DNA from: Leptolyngbyaceae cyanobacterium RM1_1_2
Lineage (GTDB): Bacteria; Cyanobacteriota; Cyanobacteriia; Phormidesmidales; Phormidesmidaceae
Length of the DNA: 64,000 nt
Reading direction: 5' to 3'
NCBI GenBank assembly: GCA_012032345.1
Contig: JAAUQI010000004.1
Location: 62,001 to 126,000 of the forward strand
Both the position numbers and the translations under genes were made by a program. Shown piece after piece: positions 28,690 to 36,899 of this stretch (position 1 is its first letter; each line of letters starts with the position of its first letter). The notes beneath the pieces are model-generated. The model saw only the letters and a program-made list of their open reading frames with translations. It was not told the origin of the DNA and ran no database searches.

Positions 28690-31011
28690 ATGGTGGAAAG
28701 AGTTTCCCAAATGCTTAACTTCATGCAGCGGCACCAGCCCATCCAGCAAGACATAGTGCTACTCGGAGGGGGCCATACCCACGCTATCCTCTTGAGAAAA
28801 TTTGGGATGCAGCCTGTAGCCGGACTGCGGCTGACGCTGATTACCAACCTGATTGACACGCCCTATTCAGGGATGCTGCCCTGCCATATTTCTGGGCTGT
28901 ACAGCTTTGAAGAATCCCATATTGACCTACGACCCCTGACTCGATTTGCCAACTGTCGGCTGCTGATGGATACAGCCGTTGGCCTGGATTTGGCTCATCA
29001 GCGGGTACTTTGCAAAAGCCATCCGCCGATCGCCTACGACGCGCTCTCTATCGACATCGGCAGCACGCCTGCAACCGTCAACGTGCCAGGTTCCGCCGAG
29101 TACGCGATTCCGGCAAAGCCCGTTCCCCAGCTGCTACAGCAATGGCAGCAGCTACTACAGGCGGTTGCTGCCGAGCCAACTCAGCCCAGAGTTTTAGGGA
29201 TTGTGGGCGGCGGCGTGGGCGGGGTAGAGCTAGCGCTGAACATGCAGGCGCGGCTGTGGCAAGTTTTTGAGCAGGCAGGTCAGCCCCGCGATCGCCTCAC
29301 CCTGCACCTGTTTCATCGCGGTGAGGCGCTAGCCACCGGGCGCAACCGTTTGACCCAAAAGCATTTGGAGCGCTTGTTTAAGCAGCGAGGCATCCGGCTG
29401 CATCTCAAGGAAAGTGTGACGATGCTAGAAACTTCACCTGCCGATCGGCGCTTGGTTCGCTGCGAATCTGGGCTGGAAGTGGCCTGCGATCGCGTTCTTT
29501 GGGTCACCAGCGCCTCGGCCCCTGACTGGATTCGAGCTTCTGGCCTCGCCACTGATGCCAAAGGCTTCATTCAAACCCGCGATACGCTGCAAAGCCTACA
29601 CCACGACAACGTGTTTGCTGTCGGGGACATTGCCACGATGATCAATCACCCCCGGCCTAAGGCAGGCGTATTTGCCGTGCGCCAAGGGCCACCGCTGTTT
29701 CAAAACCTGCAGCGCTGGCTAACCGGGCGATCGCTGCAGCCTTTTACGCCGCAAAAGCAGTTTCTCAACCTGATTGATACGGGCACGGGGACGGCTATAG
29801 CCTCTCGTGGCCCCTTTGCCGCTGAGTCTGGCCTGTTTCGCTGGTGGAAAGACCGCATCGATCGCAAGTTTATGCGCCTGTTTAGGGACTTTTCTGCCAT
29901 GACGCCTATGACGGCAGTTAAATCCGGGCTGAGTCTCGCCTCAGACGAGATCGCTCAAATGCCCTGCTCAGGCTGTGCAGCCAAGGTCGGCAGTGACGTG
30001 CTATCTCAGGCGCTCCAGCGAGTACGGCAGGACTTTCCGGCAGTTTCAGACTGGCCAGCCGCCGCAGACATTGTTTTGGGGCTAGATCAACCGGATGATG
30101 CGGCTGTGATGCAGGTTCCGACAGGGCAGCTTTTGGTACAGACGGTAGACTATTTTCGCGCTCTGCTAGAGGATCCCTATTTGCTGGGTCAGGTCTGCGT
30201 CAACCACTGCCTCAGCGACCTGTTTGCAATGGGGGCCGTGCCCCAGAGCGTGTTGGCGATCGCCACGCTGCCCTACAGTGCCCCCAGTAAGCAGGCCGAT
30301 ACCCTCTATCTGCTGCTGGCCGGAGCCTACCAGGCGCTAGCCCAGTCTAAGACGCCCTTGGTGGGAGGTCACACCACCGAGGGGCCAGAGCTAGCGCTGG
30401 GGTTTGCCTGTAGTGGCTGGGTGGAGCCGGAGCGGCTGCTGCGTAAGGGCAGTGCTCAGGTCGGCAATAGCCTGATTTTGACCAAAGCCCTGGGCACCGG
30501 GACGCTGTTTGCCGCTGATATGCAGCTCCAGGCCAAAGGCCGCTGGATTGAGGCTGCGATCGCGTCTATGCTGCAGTCTAATTATGCGGCGGCTCAGTGT
30601 TTGCAGCAGCAGGGGGCAACAGCCTGCACCGACGTTACCGGGTTCGGGCTAGTGGGGCACCTGCTCGAAATGCTGCGGGCGTCTCAGGTCGCGGCTGAGC
30701 TAGATTTAACGGCTTTGCCCAAGCTGTGGGGAGCCAGAGAAACCCTAGCGGCAGGCATTGTCAGTTCGCTCCAGCCCCAAAACCTCAAAGCGGCTGAGTC
30801 AATTCAAAATCAGGCGGCTGTCAGCCACCACCCCGACTATCCACTGCTGTTTGATCCCCAGACCTCGGGGGGACTGCTGGCAGCGGTGCCATCTGAAAAT
30901 GCCAAGGCGGCGATCGCAGCGCTTAAAGCTTCAGGCTACAGTCATGCCGGTCAGATTGGCGTAGTCTCTCAGAAGAACTCAGCCCAGCCGATTAGAATCA
31001 AAGAGTGGTAG
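28690..31011 (+). CDS. selD: selenide, water dikinase SelD fused to an N-terminal NADH-dehydrogenase-like domain
   Basis: Encodes 773 aa, or 762 aa from ATG 28723. The first 380 residues are a type II NADH dehydrogenase-like flavoprotein: IVLLGGGHTHAILLRKFG as FAD-binding motif, LGIVGGGVGGVELALNMQ as the NAD-binding motif and NVFAVGDIATM. The rest is SelD: the active-site segment CSGCAAKVG with cysteine, not selenocysteine, LVQTVDYFRALLEDPYLLG, GGHTTEGPELALGF and TDVTGFGLVGHLLEM. SelD makes selenophosphate from selenide and ATP. The fused flavoprotein may produce or deliver reduced selenium; that is inference. selU follows after 6 bp. Confidence 0.94.
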   Translation: MVERVSQMLNFMQRHQPIQQDIVLLGGGHTHAILLRKFGMQPVAGLRLTLITNLIDTPYSGMLPCHISGLYSFEESHIDLRPLTRFANCRLLMDTAVGLDLAHQRVLCKSHPPIAYDALSIDIGSTPATVNVPGSAEYAIPAKPVPQLLQQWQQLLQAVAAEPTQPRVLGIVGGGVGGVELALNMQARLWQVFEQAGQPRDRLTLHLFHRGEALATGRNRLTQKHLERLFKQRGIRLHLKESVTMLETSPADRRLVRCESGLEVACDRVLWVTSASAPDWIRASGLATDAKGFIQTRDTLQSLHHDNVFAVGDIATMINHPRPKAGVFAVRQGPPLFQNLQRWLTGRSLQPFTPQKQFLNLIDTGTGTAIASRGPFAAESGLFRWWKDRIDRKFMRLFRDFSAMTPMTAVKSGLSLASDEIAQMPCSGCAAKVGSDVLSQALQRVRQDFPAVSDWPAAADIVLGLDQPDDAAVMQVPTGQLLVQTVDYFRALLEDPYLLGQVCVNHCLSDLFAMGAVPQSVLAIATLPYSAPSKQADTLYLLLAGAYQALAQSKTPLVGGHTTEGPELALGFACSGWVEPERLLRKGSAQVGNSLILTKALGTGTLFAADMQLQAKGRWIEAAIASMLQSNYAAAQCLQQQGATACTDVTGFGLVGHLLEMLRASQVAAELDLTALPKLWGARETLAAGIVSSLQPQNLKAAESIQNQAAVSHHPDYPLLFDPQTSGGLLAAVPSENAKAAIAALKASGYSHAGQIGVVSQKNSAQPIRIKEW

Positions 31012-31017
31012 CTGTCT

Positions 31018-32082
31018 TTGCCTATGTCCAAATCCCTCTCTATTCAAGCGTTTTTAGCCTCGACTAAGGTGCTGCTAGACGTCCGTAGCCCCAGCGAATA
31101 TGCCCAGGCGCATCTGCCGGGAGCGCTCAATCTACCGCTGTTTGGCGACGACCAGCGGGCACAGGTAGGCACCTGCTACAAACAGCAGGGGCGAGACGCA
31201 GCGGTAGAACTGGGGTTTGAGCTGGCTGGCCCCCGATTTGTGGATTTGCTCCGACAGGCCAAAACTTTAGCGCCCGATCGCCAGGTACGGCTGCACTGCT
31301 GGCGTGGGGGCATGCGTAGTGAAGCAGTGGCCTGGGTCTTGGAGATGGGCGGCTTTGAGGTCTGCACGCTGGTAGGGGGCTACAAAGCTTTTCGGCGCTG
31401 GGTGCGGACGACGTTGGCGACGCCTAAGCTTATCTTTGTCTTGGGCGGCATGACCGGCACTCGCAAAACTGATATTCTGCACGCGCTGGCGGCGCTGGGC
31501 AGTCAGGTTTTGGATTTAGAAGGTCATGCCAACCATCGCGGCAGCAGCTATGGCGCTTTGGGAATGCCACCGCAGCCCAGTACTGAGCAGTTTGAGAATC
31601 TTTTGGCGATAGACTGGGCTGGCTTTGACGCCGAGCGGCCAGTTTGGATTGAGGCTGAGAGCCGCCGGGTGGGAACCTGCCGGGTTGCCGACGAGCTGTT
31701 TTCGCAAATGGAAGCCGCGCCGACGCTGGCGGTCACCCGTCCTCTAGCGGAGCGGCTGGACTATTTGGTGGAAATCTACGGCAGCGCTGAAAGATCGGGC
31801 CTGATTGAGGCAACTGAGCGGATTCGGAAGCGGCTAGGAGGAAAGCGCACGCAGCAGGCGATCGCGCTGATGGAGTCGGGCCAGCTCCACGAGGCGTTTG
31901 AGATTTTGCTGACCTACTACGATCGCGCCTACACCCATGATCTAGAGCGCCGCCAGCAGGAAATTCCCACAGTTGATGTTGGCGGCTTGTCTGCGATCGC
32001 CGCTGCTCAAAAACTCCGAACAAAAGCCCACAGACTTTTTAATCAATCTCAGCCCCAAACTGCCGAGCTTTCGCTCACCTAA
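31018..32082 (+). CDS. selU: tRNA 2-selenouridine synthase SelU (MnmH)
   Basis: Encodes 354 aa, or 352 aa from ATG 31024. The N-terminal rhodanese domain has LLDVRSPSEYAQAHLPGA and the catalytic LHCWRGGMRS with Cys near residue 96. The C-terminal P-loop half carries VLGGMTGTRKTDILHAL; the usual form is GxTGxGKT, so the third Gly is replaced by Arg here. SelU exchanges the sulfur of 2-thiouridine for selenium at the wobble base of tRNAs for Lys, Glu and Gln, using selenophosphate from SelD. The selD-selU pair without selA or selB nearby points to the selenouridine use of selenium. Confidence 0.95.
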   Translation: MPMSKSLSIQAFLASTKVLLDVRSPSEYAQAHLPGALNLPLFGDDQRAQVGTCYKQQGRDAAVELGFELAGPRFVDLLRQAKTLAPDRQVRLHCWRGGMRSEAVAWVLEMGGFEVCTLVGGYKAFRRWVRTTLATPKLIFVLGGMTGTRKTDILHALAALGSQVLDLEGHANHRGSSYGALGMPPQPSTEQFENLLAIDWAGFDAERPVWIEAESRRVGTCRVADELFSQMEAAPTLAVTRPLAERLDYLVEIYGSAERSGLIEATERIRKRLGGKRTQQAIALMESGQLHEAFEILLTYYDRAYTHDLERRQQEIPTVDVGGLSAIAAAQKLRTKAHRLFNQSQPQTAELSLT

Positions 32083-32135
32083 GGCAGAGCCTTAGCGATC
32101 GTAGCCAGCCGGAGGCAGGGCACGAGACTATGAGA

Positions 32136-32342
32136 TCAGTCTTCTACAAGTTCCATCAGGTCTTCAATTGTTACACCAAATACCTGAGCAATCTTACGCA
32201 CTGAGAGCAAATTAACCATTGCCATTCCTGGGGAGTTTGCGTAGGTTGCAACCGTACTGTAGGGAAGTGCGGAGCGTCGAGCAACTTCTTTGAGTGACCA
32301 TTCCCGCTCAGCTGCTAATTCCTTGATCCGCAACCTAAACAT
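32136..32342 (-). CDS. small XRE-family HTH regulator, copy 2
   Basis: Encodes 68 aa that consist only of a Cro/C1-type helix-turn-helix: LRIKELAAEREWSLKEVARR, SALPYSTVATYAN and VRKIAQVFGVTIEDLMELVE. It is about half identical to the upstream copy at 32362 and clearly a tandem duplicate, separated by 19 bp. Both probably come from the promoter upstream of 32574, where a 20-bp palindrome lies. Single-domain repressors of this type act as dimers; targets other than their own promoter are unknown. Confidence 0.88.
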   Translation of the reverse strand: MFRLRIKELAAEREWSLKEVARRSALPYSTVATYANSPGMAMVNLLSVRKIAQVFGVTIEDLMELVED

Positions 32343-32361
32343 GACTGCTCTTGCACTGAAG

Positions 32362-32574
32362 CTACTCTTCTAAAACTTCAACCAAGTCGTCCACCATGAC
32401 ATCAAATGTCTGAGCTAGCCGACGAATTGCTGTGTAGTCGGTCATAGTCATTGATTCTCGCTGAGCGTAGCTGGTGATAGTACTGTAAGGAAGCCCTGAG
32501 CGCTCTGCTAGTTCTTTTAATGTCCAACCCTTTTCAGATACCAGCTCCCGAATCCGTAACCTAATTCTCCCCAT
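32362..32574 (-). CDS. small XRE-family HTH regulator, copy 1
   Basis: Encodes 70 aa: RLRIRELVSEKGWTLKELAE, RSGLPYSTITSYAQ as the helix-turn-helix core and IRRLAQTFDVMVDDLVEVLE as the closing helices. It is the first gene of a two-gene unit with the paralogue at 32136. The two proteins share the PYST recognition-helix core but differ in nearby residues, so they could bind related sites or form heterodimers. Confidence 0.88.
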   Translation of the reverse strand: MGRIRLRIRELVSEKGWTLKELAERSGLPYSTITSYAQRESMTMTDYTAIRRLAQTFDVMVDDLVEVLEE

Positions 32575-32587
32575 GAAAACATTAACA

Positions 32588-32607
32588 GAAAACGCAATTG
32601 CGTTTTC
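32588..32607. promoter_or_regulatory. 20-bp perfect palindrome, candidate operator of the XRE pair
   Basis: GAAAACGCAATTGCGTTTTC is fully self-complementary and lies 14-33 bp upstream of the first XRE start codon. That position and symmetry fit autorepression by a dimeric helix-turn-helix protein. Confidence 0.55.
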
Positions 32608-32628
32608 AATGAGGTTAAGCAGTTAAAT

Positions 32629-32668
32629 GCGATCGCTCCATCAGCCTGGAAAACTTTGGAGCGATCGC
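32629..32668. repeat. inverted repeat built on two HIP1 sites
   Basis: GCGATCGCTCCA (32629-32640) and TGGAGCGATCGC (32657-32668) are perfect complements around a 16-bp loop. The element lies in the divergent region between the XRE genes and the gene at 32720. Confidence 0.5.
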
Positions 32669-32719
32669 CTGACAAAGCGGCGCTAACGCCGCCTATATCC
32701 TTTAACAGGAAGTGAAAGC

Positions 32720-32944
32720 ATGATACCAGTCCCACAGCCGCCGTCAACGGCTACCCCATCAGGCTGCTCAAAATTAGTCACCTACCGCGATCGCCTGCAT
32801 CCCTGGTGCATTGTGCGTCTATTGCCCAAAATGCAGCGGATTATCGTTGCTCGTTTTCGCAGTCGCAACGAGGCCGATGCCCATCGGCGCATTCTCAGGC
32901 AATTAATTCCTCAGGCCGTTTTTGCAGTTCTCTTTGATGTTTGA
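32720..32944 (+). CDS. conserved cyanobacterial small protein of unknown function
   Basis: Encodes 74 aa. The second half, RIIVARFRSRNEADAHRRILRQLIP and AVFAVLFDV, resembles small cyanobacterial proteins of about 70-80 aa with no named function. The start is supported by AGGAAG about 7 nt upstream. It diverges from the XRE pair, and the inverted repeats between them may control both directions. Confidence 0.65.
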   Translation: MIPVPQPPSTATPSGCSKLVTYRDRLHPWCIVRLLPKMQRIIVARFRSRNEADAHRRILRQLIPQAVFAVLFDV

Positions 32945-33039
32945 CGGCTGTCTGATCTCTAACCCGAGCCGTTCTATCATCGCTGGGCTAATAACTCGTC
33001 AATATCTCTTGCCGTAGTGGGCTAATTACTGCTGTGGCG

Positions 33040-34014
33040 CTATTTGCTCCACTGCCCTGTAAACTCCAGCGAGGGCGAGTATTCCTGAAAGTCCCAGCGA
33101 AAGGGCAAAGCTGCAGGGAGATAAATCATTTGATCAATCGTTATCCGCAGGAGCCGCTCAGCCCCCGGAAAGGCTTTTACTGCCTCGCCTGCCCAAATAA
33201 TCTCAGCGCCCCCTGTAACAGACAGCAGGTGACCGGCCTGAAAGTCTAAAAACAGAATGCCGACTCGGTCATTTAGCAAAAGGTTGCCGAGGGTGTTGTA
33301 AAAATTATTGCCCGCAAAGTCAGGAAAGCTGAAAGTATGGTCATCTTCAATGCGGACAAAGCCGGGTTTGCCGCCCCGGTGAGAGACATCGATACCGTGA
33401 TGAGCCGCCGCTGCGTCAGTGTATCCGGTAGCAATGAATAAGGTATCGGCGCGAGTCATCAGCGCCGACAGCGGTGGGGTGAGCTGGGTAAAGCGCTGGG
33501 CCGATAGGGACGCTGAGCAATATTCGGGGAGCCAGTGCAGCTGGCGCTTTTGAATGTACTGAGGACAGTTGCCAAAAGACTGGCTGACGCTAACGGTGAA
33601 CCCGTCAGCACTCACGGCTTTGATTTTGCCGTTAACGCGGTTGCGACGGCGGGTTTCGAGTTCGATGCCCAGTAGGCCAATGTCGGCGTTCTCCTGCAAA
33701 TTGTCACTGAGGCGATCGCCCGGTAACGGCTGAGCTTTGAGGTCGAGCGTCATTGAGTCAGGACTGCTGACAAATCCCGGCTTTCCAGTCAGGATAGAGG
33801 CCCAGAGCCGACCTCGACTGTCGGAGCTGCCGACCAGTACAAAAGGTAGCTGCTGATAAAATTCTTGATGCTGATCCAGCAGGTATTCTCGGATAAAGCG
33901 GCGACCAATGTTTTCCATTTTGTCGTGGATGCCCAGACGGGCCTGGATTTCCTGTTCACCGCGATGGAAAGGAGATGCCCCCTGAGTCTGGCCTTTCAAG
34001 TTATTTGGCGACAT
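33040..34014 (-). CDS. pyridoxamine 5'-phosphate oxidase-like (PPOX) flavin-binding protein
   Basis: Encodes 324 aa, longer than a simple PPOX domain. The split-barrel FMN-binding signatures are LPFVLVGSSDSRGRLWASILTG near the N terminus and DTLFIATGYT, with FSFPDFAGNNFYNTLGNLL and GILFLDFQAG toward the C terminus. This two-part form occurs in proteins near oxidoreductase and GST genes. It is downstream of the GST, quinone-oxidoreductase and TetR genes in the same direction, so it may belong to the same stress or detoxification cluster. The substrate is unknown. Confidence 0.85.
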   Translation of the reverse strand: MSPNNLKGQTQGASPFHRGEQEIQARLGIHDKMENIGRRFIREYLLDQHQEFYQQLPFVLVGSSDSRGRLWASILTGKPGFVSSPDSMTLDLKAQPLPGDRLSDNLQENADIGLLGIELETRRRNRVNGKIKAVSADGFTVSVSQSFGNCPQYIQKRQLHWLPEYCSASLSAQRFTQLTPPLSALMTRADTLFIATGYTDAAAAHHGIDVSHRGGKPGFVRIEDDHTFSFPDFAGNNFYNTLGNLLLNDRVGILFLDFQAGHLLSVTGGAEIIWAGEAVKAFPGAERLLRITIDQMIYLPAALPFRWDFQEYSPSLEFTGQWSK

Positions 34015-34175
34015 GGATAGTACCGACTTTGAGTTTTGAATTATTCAAGTCTCACCCGGCCAGAAATCATGGCAGAGATCGAGAAATCTAATTTGCAGCT
34101 TAGAGAATTATTGTTCACGCCTGCTCAAATTTGAAACCTCAGCCTTTTGGAGCACCAGGGTTTCCAGCAAAAACC

Positions 34176-34795
34176 TCAGCCTGCGATCGCAGGGGCAGCG
34201 ATGCTACGCATACCCATAAAATCGGGCAAATGCCTGATGCGATCGATCCAGGCCAGCACGTTGGGGTAGTCATCTAGGGCAACCTCACCATCTGGGGCCA
34301 AGGCACATAGGGGAACACTGCCAGATCGGCGATTGTGGGGCGATCGAGTTCTAGCCAGGAGCGATCGCTGAGGTAATCATCTAACTGCTGCAAAATCAGG
34401 TGGGCTTTTTCAGTGGCGCGCTCAATGTTGATAGCTTTCACCCCAAACAGGTGATAGAGACGGGCGTTTTCTGGCCCCTGACGGACTTCTCCAGCCGTTA
34501 CGCTCAGCCAGCGCACAACCTGGCTGAGGGCAACCGCATCAGTAGGCAGCCAGGTATCTCCTCCATATTTTCGGGCCAGATAAACCAGGATGGCCTGAGC
34601 GTCTTGCAGGACGCGATCGCCATCGACAAGGGTAGGTACCTGACCAAAGGGGTTGAGGGCTAGATAAGGCGGCTGTTTGTGCTCTCCTTTCATCAGGTCA
34701 ACTGGCTTGTATTCATACTCTAGGTGCAGCAGTTCTAGAAACAGCCGTACTTTATAGGTGTTGCCAGAGAGTTCGTGGCCGTATAGCGTAATCAT
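34176..34795 (-). pseudogene. glutathione S-transferase, frame broken near the C terminus
   Basis: The first frame from ATG 34795 gives a thioredoxin-like GST N domain (MITLYGHELSGNTYKVRLFL, NPFGQVPTLVDGD, QDAQAILVYLARKYG) and most of the helical C domain, ending after FPYVPWPQMV. The neighbouring frame continues ALAPDGEVALDDYPNVLAWI and RIRHLPDFMG to a stop at 34176-34178. One missing base near 34302-34304 joins the two as FPYVALAPDGEV, a normal GST of about 206 aa. GSTs conjugate glutathione to electrophiles. The gene sits between the PPOX and quinone-oxidoreductase genes. Confidence 0.87.
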
Positions 34796-34902
34796 GGGAT
34801 TTCTCCAGTGAATAAAGGTTAAGTAAACACAGATGGTTACAGTCGTCTCTGAGACTAAAATTGGAAGAAATTACGGCGCGATCGCCCGCATATTTCTACA
34901 GC

Positions 34903-35928
34903 TCAGGGCTGCAGCACAAGAGTGCCAAGAGCAGCCCCTGCGGCTAAGCGAGTGTGAGCTGCTTGGGCTTTACGGAGGTCATAAACCCGATCAAGCGTAG
35001 GTTTGATGGTGCCTGCCTTGATCTGCTCCAAGCCCCAATGTAAATCCTGTAAATTTCCCATGAAAGTGCCCCGAATCTGCTGCTGGGCCAGAAAGAACGG
35101 AAAGAGTTCAAAAGCGGTTTCGGTTCCTGTGACCATGCCCATAGAAACTAAAATGCCTTGAGGTTTCAGCACCTGCAATGAATCAGACAAGAAGCGCCCC
35201 CCTAAGTTATCCAAGACCACGTCAGCGCCTTGTCCTGCTGTCCAATCTTTTATGCGCTCGACAAAGTTCTCTGACTCTGTTTTAATCACCAAATCCGCCC
35301 CCAAGCTGCTAACGAAACTTTCTTTTTCGGGTGTTCTGATGGTGGCAATGACCTTTGCTCCTAGCGCTTTAGCCACCTGCACGCTAATAGATCCCGTCCC
35401 CGAAGCCGCCCCATGAATTACAACCGTGTCTCCCGGCTTTACTTCACCCACACGCTTGATAGCTCTGACACAGGTGACTAACGGCATAGGCAGCGTCGCC
35501 ACTAGCTCAGGAGCTAACCCCGTCTCATCCTTAACCAGCCATTTTTCAGGAACCACCATATATTCGGCATAGGTGCCCCACTCAGCTACTCCTCGAATTA
35601 GATAGCTAGGGGCAGCGGTCATCGGCTCAAAGTCATCATCCTCAGGCTCTAAGGGATAGCCTGGTAGCGGAATCACCCGTTCTCCAATCTGAAAGCGACT
35701 AGAACCCGGCCCGTTGGCCTCAACAACACCTGCCGCATCTGAGCCAAGAATGTGAGGAAAACTGATATCTGGATTCACGTTGCCTAATCGTAAGTAGTGA
35801 TCGAGTCGGTTCAAGCCCGCTGCCAAAATCTTGATCCGCACTTCACCTGCATTGAGTTCGGGCAAATTGACATCAACATACTCAAAGACACTGGGTTCAC
35901 CAAACTGGTTGATTACAGAAGCTTTCAT
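34903..35928 (-). CDS. NADPH:quinone reductase/zinc-type alcohol dehydrogenase (MDR family)
   Basis: Encodes 341 aa from ATG 35928 (MKASVINQFGEPSVFEYVDV); upstream in-frame codons extend through tandem repeats and are unlikely to be translated. The GroES-like domain includes ILAAGLNRLDHYLRLG and HILGSDAAGVVEANG; the Rossmann domain has VVIHGAASGTGSISVQVAKA and VLDNLGG. Cysteine zinc ligands are absent, which points to the quinone-reductase branch of the MDR superfamily. It is the first gene downstream of a palindromic site that also occurs before tetR, so it is a likely target of the TetR protein. Confidence 0.92.
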   Translation of the reverse strand: MKASVINQFGEPSVFEYVDVNLPELNAGEVRIKILAAGLNRLDHYLRLGNVNPDISFPHILGSDAAGVVEANGPGSSRFQIGERVIPLPGYPLEPEDDDFEPMTAAPSYLIRGVAEWGTYAEYMVVPEKWLVKDETGLAPELVATLPMPLVTCVRAIKRVGEVKPGDTVVIHGAASGTGSISVQVAKALGAKVIATIRTPEKESFVSSLGADLVIKTESENFVERIKDWTAGQGADVVLDNLGGRFLSDSLQVLKPQGILVSMGMVTGTETAFELFPFFLAQQQIRGTFMGNLQDLHWGLEQIKAGTIKPTLDRVYDLRKAQAAHTRLAAGAALGTLVLQP

Positions 35929-35981
35929 ATTAATCTCCAAGAAATCCAGTCCGCTGATCGGCTGGGAGGAACATAGCGAAG

Positions 35982-36009
35982 GGCAGAAGGCAGAAGGCAG
36001 AAGGCAGAA
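35982..36009. repeat. heptanucleotide tandem repeat (GGCAGAA)4
   Basis: Four exact copies of GGCAGAA. Such short tandemly repeated repetitive (STRR) heptamers are typical of filamentous cyanobacteria. It lies between the tetR-side palindrome and the oxidoreductase start, inside the leader of that gene. Confidence 0.85.
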
Positions 36010-36156
36010 TAGGATGCTGGTCACGTAAAGATTCAGCGATCTGAGTTGTCCTAACCAAACTGCGGTTTGTAATAGAGGAATAGGAAGGGCAGTTTCGCCA
36101 GGATTGGCCAGCCTGCTACTCAAATCAGAGCAGCATTAGACTTAATATTTCGCTAG

Positions 36157-36174
36157 CATCCTATTGATAGGATG
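36157..36174. promoter_or_regulatory. TetR-type palindromic operator before the quinone oxidoreductase
   Basis: CATCCTATTGATAGGATG has perfect 7-bp arms around TTGA. A close variant, CATCCTACTCATAGGTAG, overlaps the start of tetR at 36779-36796. The shared core ATCCTA-N4-TAGG at both promoters suggests a common binding site for the TetR protein. Confidence 0.65.
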
Positions 36175-36194
36175 TTACTCTGGTAAAAAAATAT

Positions 36195-36779
36195 TCAGTT
36201 TTTTACCAGCCTCATCAACTGCTCAATCTCGCTTTGGAACTTTTGGGCACCTCCGTAGGCCCGAGCAATTAACAAACCTCCTTGCAAGGAAGCAAAAACA
36301 ACTGCTGCTAGGGCTTCAGGCTCTCCGGCAAAGCGGAAGTCTCCGGTCTGTTGGCCTTCTAGAAGCATCATTGTCAGTCGAGCTTCGTTGTCTTGATAAA
36401 AAGCACAAACCTGCTCTGCCAGCGGCTGGTTTAGGGTTGCTAGTTCGGCCCCCACCATGCCACAAAGACAGGCTTTGTCTTGACTGCTACTGCTGAGGTT
36501 GGCCTCATACAGTCCGCAATAGCGGCGCAGCTTTGTCTCGGGTGATTCGTCTGTAGCCAGGATACTATCCACTACGCGCCTAAATCGGTCGCTGTAACGC
36601 TCAAGCAGAGCCATAAGCAAATCATCCTTTTTGGGGAAGTGCGTATGGACGCTAGCCTTACGAATGCCGACGGCTTCGCTGATGTCTTTGTAGCTCATAC
36701 CGTTCGCGCCGAGGCGCTGAATCAAATCCTGAGCAACATCAAGAATTTGTGTTTTAGTATCTGTTGGCTTCACGATCAC
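36195..36779 (-). CDS. TetR/AcrR-family transcriptional repressor
   Basis: Encodes 194 aa from GTG 36779. The helix-turn-helix lies in residues 10-55: ILDVAQDLIQRLGANGMSYK and AVGIRKASVHTHFPKKDDLL. The ligand-binding domain follows, with two Cys in ACLCGMVGAELATL. The layout resembles the TetR branch that controls oxidoreductases and carries redox-active cysteines. The palindrome overlapping its start codon and the better one before the downstream oxidoreductase gene suggest autoregulation and control of the oxidoreductase-GST-PPOX set. The inducer is unknown; electrophiles would fit the target genes. Confidence 0.93.
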   Translation of the reverse strand: MIVKPTDTKTQILDVAQDLIQRLGANGMSYKDISEAVGIRKASVHTHFPKKDDLLMALLERYSDRFRRVVDSILATDESPETKLRRYCGLYEANLSSSSQDKACLCGMVGAELATLNQPLAEQVCAFYQDNEARLTMMLLEGQQTGDFRFAGEPEALAAVVFASLQGGLLIARAYGGAQKFQSEIEQLMRLVKN

Positions 36780-36796
36780 ATCCTACTCATAGGTAG
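36779..36796. promoter_or_regulatory. TetR-type operator overlapping the tetR start
   Basis: CATCCTACTCATAGGTAG matches the perfect palindrome at 36157-36174 in 13 of 18 positions, including both TCCTA and TAGG arms. Position at the start codon suits autorepression. Confidence 0.6.
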
Positions 36797-36899
36797 TTGA
36801 CCTGTCAAGCAACTGTAGCAAAACTGGAGGCAATATTAGCGATCGCCTCTCTGTCGTTCCGTAACGGCGCTTGACACAGGGTGAGCAGTCGCAAAAAGA

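Noticed and set aside
35929-36123. N-terminal extension of the quinone oxidoreductase by 65 codons
   Set aside because: It would translate the (GGCAGAA)4 repeat, and the family-typical start at ATG 35928 is present.
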